Shown: positions 57,411 to 61,615 of the stretch, piece after piece
How the letters are laid out: every line of letters starts with the position of its first letter
How positions within the stretch are numbered: position 1 is the first letter of the stretch
NCBI GenBank assembly: GCA_017514235.1
Contig: JAFWKK010000073.1
Location: forward strand, 1 to 61,615
Length of the DNA: 61,615 nt
Direction of reading: 5' to 3'
Origin: Kiritimatiellia bacterium
GTDB taxonomy: Bacteria; Verrucomicrobiota; Kiritimatiellia; RFP12; UBA1067
Translations under genes and position numbers: made by a program
The notes under the pieces: model-generated
The model's input: the letters and a program-made list of their open reading frames with translations, nothing else
What the model was told of the DNA's origin: nothing
Database searches by the model: none

Positions 57411-58633
57411 CCGTCGGGCTGCGTCATCTGGCAGCCGAACTGGACGAACTTGCCGAAAACGAGCATTCGTCTCCTCCTTCGTTCCCGTCAATTCCCGACT
57501 TTGAGCCGGTTTCCCTCCTCGGCAGCGGCGGAATGGGCGCGGTATATGTGGCGAGGCAGGTTTCGCTTGGCCGCGATGTCGCAGTCAAGGTCGTGCCGTC
57601 GTGCGGCACTCTTCCGGAAGAGGCGCGAACGGTCGCGCAACTTCATCACCCGAACATCGTGCAGGTCTTTTCTGCTGGCAATTACGGTGACTCCGCCTGG
57701 TTTGCGATGGAACTGGTCAAGGGCGAAAGCGCCGACGTGCACTCGTTCTCATCGGCAGAGGAAGTGTCTCGGCTTGGGATAGCCGTCGCCGAGGCGCTTT
57801 CATACGCCCATCGGTGCGGAATCATCCACCGCGACGTGAAGCCGTCCAACGTCTTTGTCGGGGACAATTTGACGGTGAAGCTCGGTGACTTCGGCCTTGC
57901 ATGCCTTGCCGGCGACAGCGTAAAGGACAAAAGCGGCACAAGGCGCTACATGGCTCCGGAAGTGCTGGACGGTGGAGGAGCCTCAGAGGCGAGCGACCAG
58001 TATGCGCTTGGCGTGACGCTTCGCGAACTGGCAGGGGCGAGCTTGCCGCAACCGGAGGATTCTGGTGCGCAAAAGCGTTTCCCTCCCGACTTTGCCGCGA
58101 TTTGCGTCAAGGCAACGGCGAAAGATCCCGCATGCCGCTACGAAAGCGTAGAAGCGATGCTTGCAGACTTGCGCCGTTTCCTCGTGCACGAGCCGGTTTC
58201 AGCCAACTCGCCGTCACCTTTGCGACGCTTTAGACTGTTTGCGCGGCGGAACCCTCTTGCGGCATTCGGAACTGTCGCGACTGCGGTTTGCCTTGTTGCT
58301 TTCATTGTCTCGATTGCAGTTGGATATGTGAAGACGTCCCGTGCGCTGGAAGCGACGCATCAGGAGGCAGCGCGCGCCGCGCAGTCGCTTGCCGCGACGA
58401 TGACAAGCTTCGACAGGGGCGAACGGGATCCCCGAGACACGGAGCTCCGTCGTGCCCTGGAAGTAGCCGAGTCGTTGGCGGCGCGTTTCCCGGACGACGA
58501 GACGATCAGGGCGTCTGTCGAGGCCATCCGCAAGGCCCGCGAGCGCCGCGCCAGCCGCACTAGACGCCCTCGCCGCACCTTTGACGGCAGGCCGGGCCGC
58601 CCAATCCTGCCGCGAAAAGAAAACTCGCTGTAG
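57392..58633 (+). CDS. Membrane-anchored Ser/Thr protein kinase
   Basis: About 413 residues. A Hanks-type kinase domain at about 35-270 has G-S-G-G-M-G-A-V-Y, V-A-V-K-V (Lys), H-R-D-V-K-P-S-N (catalytic, about 146-153), D-F-G and A-P-E-V. A membrane segment lies at about 288-312 (V-A-T-A-V-C-L-V-A-F-I-V-S-I-A-V-G-Y) and a charged helical tail, rich in Arg, follows. GTG 57392 is chosen because GGAGG lies four bases upstream; it overlaps the sigma factor end by 19 bases. The most likely role is signal-dependent phosphorylation of the sigma factor or its targets. Confidence 0.9.
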   Translation: MLQETLTVGLRHLAAELDELAENEHSSPPSFPSIPDFEPVSLLGSGGMGAVYVARQVSLGRDVAVKVVPSCGTLPEEARTVAQLHHPNIVQVFSAGNYGDSAWFAMELVKGESADVHSFSSAEEVSRLGIAVAEALSYAHRCGIIHRDVKPSNVFVGDNLTVKLGDFGLACLAGDSVKDKSGTRRYMAPEVLDGGGASEASDQYALGVTLRELAGASLPQPEDSGAQKRFPPDFAAICVKATAKDPACRYESVEAMLADLRRFLVHEPVSANSPSPLRRFRLFARRNPLAAFGTVATAVCLVAFIVSIAVGYVKTSRALEATHQEAARAAQSLAATMTSFDRGERDPRDTELRRALEVAESLAARFPDDETIRASVEAIRKARERRASRTRRPRRTFDGRPGRPILPRKENSL

Positions 58634-58697
58634 ATTTTTCGTCGCTGCTGCGTTCTTATGAGCGGACGGCAATGATGCCGTTTGGAAAGGATAAGGC

Positions 58698-60659
58698 ATG
58701 AACAGGTTCTTTGCTACAACTTTCGTCGCAACTATGGCGGCGATTTGCGCATGCGCTTGGCTCGCGCCGCTTCAAGGCGCACAGGAATGCGCTGACGGTC
58801 TTTGCACGTTGCCACCGGCGGGCGAGGCGACGCTTTCCGTAATGTCGCCCGTGCCAGAGGCGGCGATTGAGCCGATGGCAGCAGCGCCTCGCCTTAAATC
58901 GCTGGATGGCAAGGCGATCGCGCTTGTCGGCGGAAGCTTCATGGCGAACGTCACTCATCCGGAACTGAAGCGTCTCATACTCGCCGAATTCCCGACGGCG
59001 AAAGTCTATGTGCTGAGCGAGATCGGCTCTGCGGGGCCGTGGCCGCGTCCGGGCGTGGTACGGCGCGAGAAGGCGGAGTTCCAGCGCAAACTGCGCGAGT
59101 TCAAGATTGATGCGGTAGTCTCAGGCAATGGCGGATGCGGACTCTGCACCCCGAAGGAGACAGGCTCGTGCATCGCCGCCGAAGCGCTTGGCATACCATC
59201 CGTGATGATTGCCGCGCCGGGATTCGTCAAACAGGCGAAGGGCGCGGCGGCGTCAGCCGGCCTGGCAAGCCTCCGTGTCGCGGAATATCCAGGCGCGTTC
59301 GCAAGCCACACGCGGACGGAACTTCTTGAGAACACGAGGAAGGTTCTTTGGCCGCAGGTCAAGGCGGGGCTGACAGGGGGAATGGCATTGGGCGAGCGAC
59401 GCGCGCCAGGAGACGAGAAAATCGTCCAATCCCGTCTTTCGCCTGCCGTCTCGAGCCAAGAAAGCAAATCTTTCCTCACCGGAACCTTTTCGGAAGTCCA
59501 GCGCATCTTCCTCGATTCCGGCTGGACGGACGGGCTTCCGATCATTCCGCCTACGGAAGCGGCGGTGGCGGAGTCCCTTAAGTTCACCGATTTGCCGCCG
59601 GACCGTTCGCTCGGCGCGATTCCGCCCGCACAGCGTGATGTGACGGTAAGGCATGTAGCGGCGAATGGCGTTATGGCGGGGTGCCCGCCGGAGTTCATGC
59701 CGCTCCTTGTCGCGTTCGTCGAGGCCATGAAGGTCGGCGACTTCCGCCGTCCGCTCTCATCAACACATGCCTGGACGCCCTACTGCTGGCTGAACGGGCC
59801 TGTGGCGCGGCAACTCGGCTTCGATTGCGGACAAGGCGAAATCAACGAACCGAACAACGCCGTCCTTGGACGCTTCATAAGCCTTGCCATGCTCAACCTC
59901 GGCGGCTATCGCGTGAAGGAGAACCGAATGGGGACGTTCGGCTATCTTATGCCGTGGTGCCTTGCCGAGGACGAGATCGCCGCGTTGAAAGTCGGATGGA
60001 AGCCTTGGCACATGCAACAGGGATACTCCATAGACGACTCTACGTTCACGGCCGGTTCGGCGATCAACTGGGGAAACAACCTTGTGCCTGCAACTTCTGA
60101 TGGAGGGAGAATCAAGGACATGATTGCCTGGGATGCAGTAGAGAAGTCACAGATGGCCGTTGCGAGCGGAATGCCATGCACATATCGCGTCTTTCTGCTG
60201 ACGGAGGGCGTCGCTCGCGATCTTGCGCGGACATACTCTTCGAAGGATGCGCTCTGCCGCGCCGTGGAAGAGACGGCGCGCATACCGCTCGGAGCGCGGG
60301 CGTTCGCGAACTACTGGGGCAATCCCGGCAGCGCGTTCGATCCCGAGAGGTATTCGCTGCGGAGACACGAGTATCGCATTGCGGGAAAGGAGGGGGCGTC
60401 AGAGACCGCGACCCCGCCTTGGCTCGGCTGGACCGGCATGGAAATGATGGAGACAGTCCCCGCGATGTCGGATGGCAAGAGCGCATTTCTCGTCACCGGC
60501 GACAGGGCGAGGAACAAGGAGATGTGCTTGCCAGGGGGCGGTTTCGCCACGGTCAAGATTCAGCTTCCAAAAGCCTGGGACAAGTTGATGGCAGAGCGTG
60601 GCTACGAGCCGCTGGAAAAGTTCCGCCTCACATCAAGCCTGAAGCCAGACGCGCAGTGA
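58698..60659 (+). CDS. Exported UGSC-like domain fused to a GWTDGLP-type domain
   Basis: A 653-residue protein. Signal peptide about 1-28. Residues about 70-210 resemble the UGSC (seleno)protein domain: L-D-G-K-A-I-A-L-V, then D-A-V-V-S-G-N-G-G-C-G-L-C-T (C147 and C150 form a CxxC), and I-A-A-E-A-L-G-I-P-S-V-M-I. Where relatives have U-G-S-C this one has C-G-L-C, and no TGA-read Sec is needed. From about 270 a second domain carries S-G-W-T-D-G-L-P-I-I-P-P-T and N-G-V-M-A-G-C-P-P-E, seen as a partner of UGSC proteins. Reaction unknown; redox or thiol chemistry is likely. Start after AAAGGA. Confidence 0.7.
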   Translation: MNRFFATTFVATMAAICACAWLAPLQGAQECADGLCTLPPAGEATLSVMSPVPEAAIEPMAAAPRLKSLDGKAIALVGGSFMANVTHPELKRLILAEFPTAKVYVLSEIGSAGPWPRPGVVRREKAEFQRKLREFKIDAVVSGNGGCGLCTPKETGSCIAAEALGIPSVMIAAPGFVKQAKGAAASAGLASLRVAEYPGAFASHTRTELLENTRKVLWPQVKAGLTGGMALGERRAPGDEKIVQSRLSPAVSSQESKSFLTGTFSEVQRIFLDSGWTDGLPIIPPTEAAVAESLKFTDLPPDRSLGAIPPAQRDVTVRHVAANGVMAGCPPEFMPLLVAFVEAMKVGDFRRPLSSTHAWTPYCWLNGPVARQLGFDCGQGEINEPNNAVLGRFISLAMLNLGGYRVKENRMGTFGYLMPWCLAEDEIAALKVGWKPWHMQQGYSIDDSTFTAGSAINWGNNLVPATSDGGRIKDMIAWDAVEKSQMAVASGMPCTYRVFLLTEGVARDLARTYSSKDALCRAVEETARIPLGARAFANYWGNPGSAFDPERYSLRRHEYRIAGKEGASETATPPWLGWTGMEMMETVPAMSDGKSAFLVTGDRARNKEMCLPGGGFATVKIQLPKAWDKLMAERGYEPLEKFRLTSSLKPDAQ

Positions 60660-60680
60660 CGTCATTCGCGGCCTCGCCGC

Positions 60681-60716
60681 ATGTTTAAAGGACGGCAAAA
60701 GCAATCCTTAAAACAT
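60681..60716. promoter_or_regulatory. Candidate operator ATGTTTAAAGGA-N12-TCCTTAAAACAT
   Basis: An 11-of-12 inverted repeat with 12-base spacing lies 19 bases upstream of the -10 at 60736, overlapping where -35 would be. Confidence 0.5.
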
Positions 60717-60732
60717 TATTGCCCGCTGTTTA

Positions 60733-60741
60733 TGATATACT
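60733..60741 (+). promoter_or_regulatory. Extended -10 promoter upstream of the sialidase gene
   Basis: TGA-TATACT followed by TTACGGC and an ATG 7 bases downstream (leaderless 24-residue ORF). Confidence 0.6.
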
Positions 60742-60748
60742 TTACGGC

Positions 60749-60823
60749 ATGGGTACGGGAATCTACAGCATGAACCGTCGCCGTTCCTTTGGCGGGACGA
60801 GCGTCGGGCGGCGATTCAAATGA
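60749..60823 (+). CDS. 24-residue leader-type ORF
   Basis: ATG 60749 directly after the promoter opens a 24-codon frame (M-G-T-G-I-Y-S-M-N-R-R-R...) ending 24 bases before the sialidase ATG. It is basic (Arg-rich) and has no known domain. It may be a regulatory leader peptide or simply the leaderless start of the message. Confidence 0.3.
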   Translation: MGTGIYSMNRRRSFGGTSVGRRFK

Positions 60824-60847
60824 AACGATAAAGAAGAGAAACTTGCA

Positions 60848-61615
60848 ATGAAGAAGGGTCTGATTGTCGCAATGTCTGCGCTTTGCCTGTCCGTGCTGGC
60901 CGATCCTGCGCCGGGCGTGAAGGTTGCGCTTGAGCTGAAGCCGGGCCCGGACAATCCGCGCAACAGCGAAGGGGCGTTCATGCCGCTAAAGGACGGGCGC
61001 ATCATGTTCGCCTATTCGCGGTATTACGGCACGAACAGTCACGATCATGCGACGGCCGACATCGCTGCGCGCTATTCCTCCGACAAGGGCGCGACCTGGA
61101 CGGACAAGGACGAGATCATCGTGAAGAACCATGGCGGCATGAACGTGATGAGCGTGAGCCTCCTGCGGCTCCGGAGCGGCGAGATCGCGCTCTTCTACCT
61201 GCTCAAGAACAGCACGAGGGACTGTCGTCCCGTGCTGCGCCGTTCGTTTGACGAGGGCAGGACGTGGAGCGAGCCGACGCTGTGCATTGCCGATGAAGTG
61301 GGGTACTTCGTGCTGAACAACGACCGTGTGATCCAGCTGAAGGACGGGCGGCTCCTCTTCGCCGTGTCGCTGCACGGCTTCGACGCCAACGACAAGTTCG
61401 ACAACAAGGGTGTGGTGATGACGTATGCGAGCGACGACAACGGCAAGACGTGGCGGCGCGGAAAGCCCGAGTTACGCATCGTCTCGCCGAGCGGACGGAA
61501 GTATTCCGCGCAGGAGCCGGGCGTGGTGGAGTTGAAGGACGGGCGCATTCTCCTCTGGATCCGCACGAATGCCGGTTGCCAGTTCATGAGCTGGTCGAAC
61601 GATCGGGGCGAGACC
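60848..61615 (+). CDS. Secreted sialidase/BNR-repeat hydrolase, N-terminal part
   Basis: The first 256 residues of a gene cut by the window end. Signal peptide about 1-18 (M-S-A-L-C-L-S-V-L-A), then a sialidase-type six-bladed propeller: A-R-Y-S-S-D-K-G-A-T-W (Asp box, S-x-D-x-G-x-T-W), R-R-S-F-D-E-G-R-T-W and Y-A-S-D-D-N-G-K-T-W, three Asp boxes in sequence. A conserved R in the N-terminal strand region could serve the carboxylate-binding triad, but I cannot confirm it. Family could be GH33 or a related exo-hydrolase. Confidence 0.88.
   Translation, partial: MKKGLIVAMSALCLSVLADPAPGVKVALELKPGPDNPRNSEGAFMPLKDGRIMFAYSRYYGTNSHDHATADIAARYSSDKGATWTDKDEIIVKNHGGMNVMSVSLLRLRSGEIALFYLLKNSTRDCRPVLRRSFDEGRTWSEPTLCIADEVGYFVLNNDRVIQLKDGRLLFAVSLHGFDANDKFDNKGVVMTYASDDNGKTWRRGKPELRIVSPSGRKYSAQEPGVVELKDGRILLWIRTNAGCQFMSWSNDRGET

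Noticed and set aside
60661-60680. Terminator after the UGSC fusion gene from GCGGC/GCCGC
   Set aside because: The stem is short and has no U-tract.

Overview
The window is GC-rich bacterial chromosome, with lower-GC patches near 14.1-15.4 kb and 26-28.5 kb. Gene content suggests the PVC superphylum, most likely a gut- or sediment-type Kiritimatiellota/Verrucomicrobiota relative. The evidence is an ECF sigma factor coupled to a Ser/Thr kinase, DUF1080 and Gfo/Idh/MocA exported proteins, XylR-type (LacI-like plus AraC) regulators, LamG/DUF2341 and CotH giant secreted proteins, GH92, GH16 and sialidase enzymes, and a PilM-N-O-Q cluster without adjacent PilB/C. No rRNA or marker gene fixes the taxonomy, so this is inference.

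Layout. 1-3.6 kb: housekeeping operon (prfB end, DciA-like, oligopeptide-type binding protein, tsaB, tsaE, a double acyl-carrier protein). 3.6-5.2 kb: purF and a 28-residue ORF. 5.2-11.5 kb: a hydroxy-/sugar-acid catabolic cluster (enolase-superfamily dehydratase, isopropylmalate/tartrate-type dehydrogenase, SLC13-like transporter, GlcD-like flavoprotein, Fe-S partner). 11.5-15.4 kb: accessory genes (zeta-like toxin-antitoxin pair, exported tyrosine phosphatase, tRNA-Cys, a TerB relic, an AAA ATPase). 15.4-19.6 kb: pcnB, a TPR membrane protein, a thioesterase, gpmI and tRNA-Arg. 19.6-28.5 kb: type IV pilus/type II secretion genes pilM-N-O-P-Q on the minus strand, a divergent NtrC-type activator, a HipA-like kinase, and a major pilin behind a sigma-54-type promoter. 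28.7-35.5 kb: XylR regulator, nagB, DUF1080 lipoprotein, Gfo/Idh/MocA oxidoreductase and a large secreted protein. 35.5-40.9 kb: yidC, purC, ybaB, recR, a lipoprotein and a metallo-beta-lactamase-fold protein. 40.9-53.5 kb: second XylR regulator and a secreted glycan/adhesion cluster (LamG, CotH, GH92, GH16). 53.5-61.6 kb: SRP-like RNA candidate, HIT, YggS, HAD, YhcH, SugE, ECF sigma plus kinase, a UGSC-domain fusion, and the start of a sialidase.

Three patterns cut across genes. First, almost every promoter I can recognise has an extended -10 (TGN-TATAAT, usually TGG), and in about nine cases the start codon lies only 6-10 bases downstream of the -10, implying leaderless mRNAs. Second, three unrelated large secreted proteins end in the same eight-residue pattern S-G-[LM]-x-[IV]-x-[ILF]-R at the extreme C terminus, a candidate undescribed sorting or maturation signal. 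Third, the pilin promoter has a near-consensus -24/-12 element and an NtrC-type activator with a GSFTGA loop is encoded 3.4 kb away next to the pilus operon, giving an internally consistent regulatory circuit.
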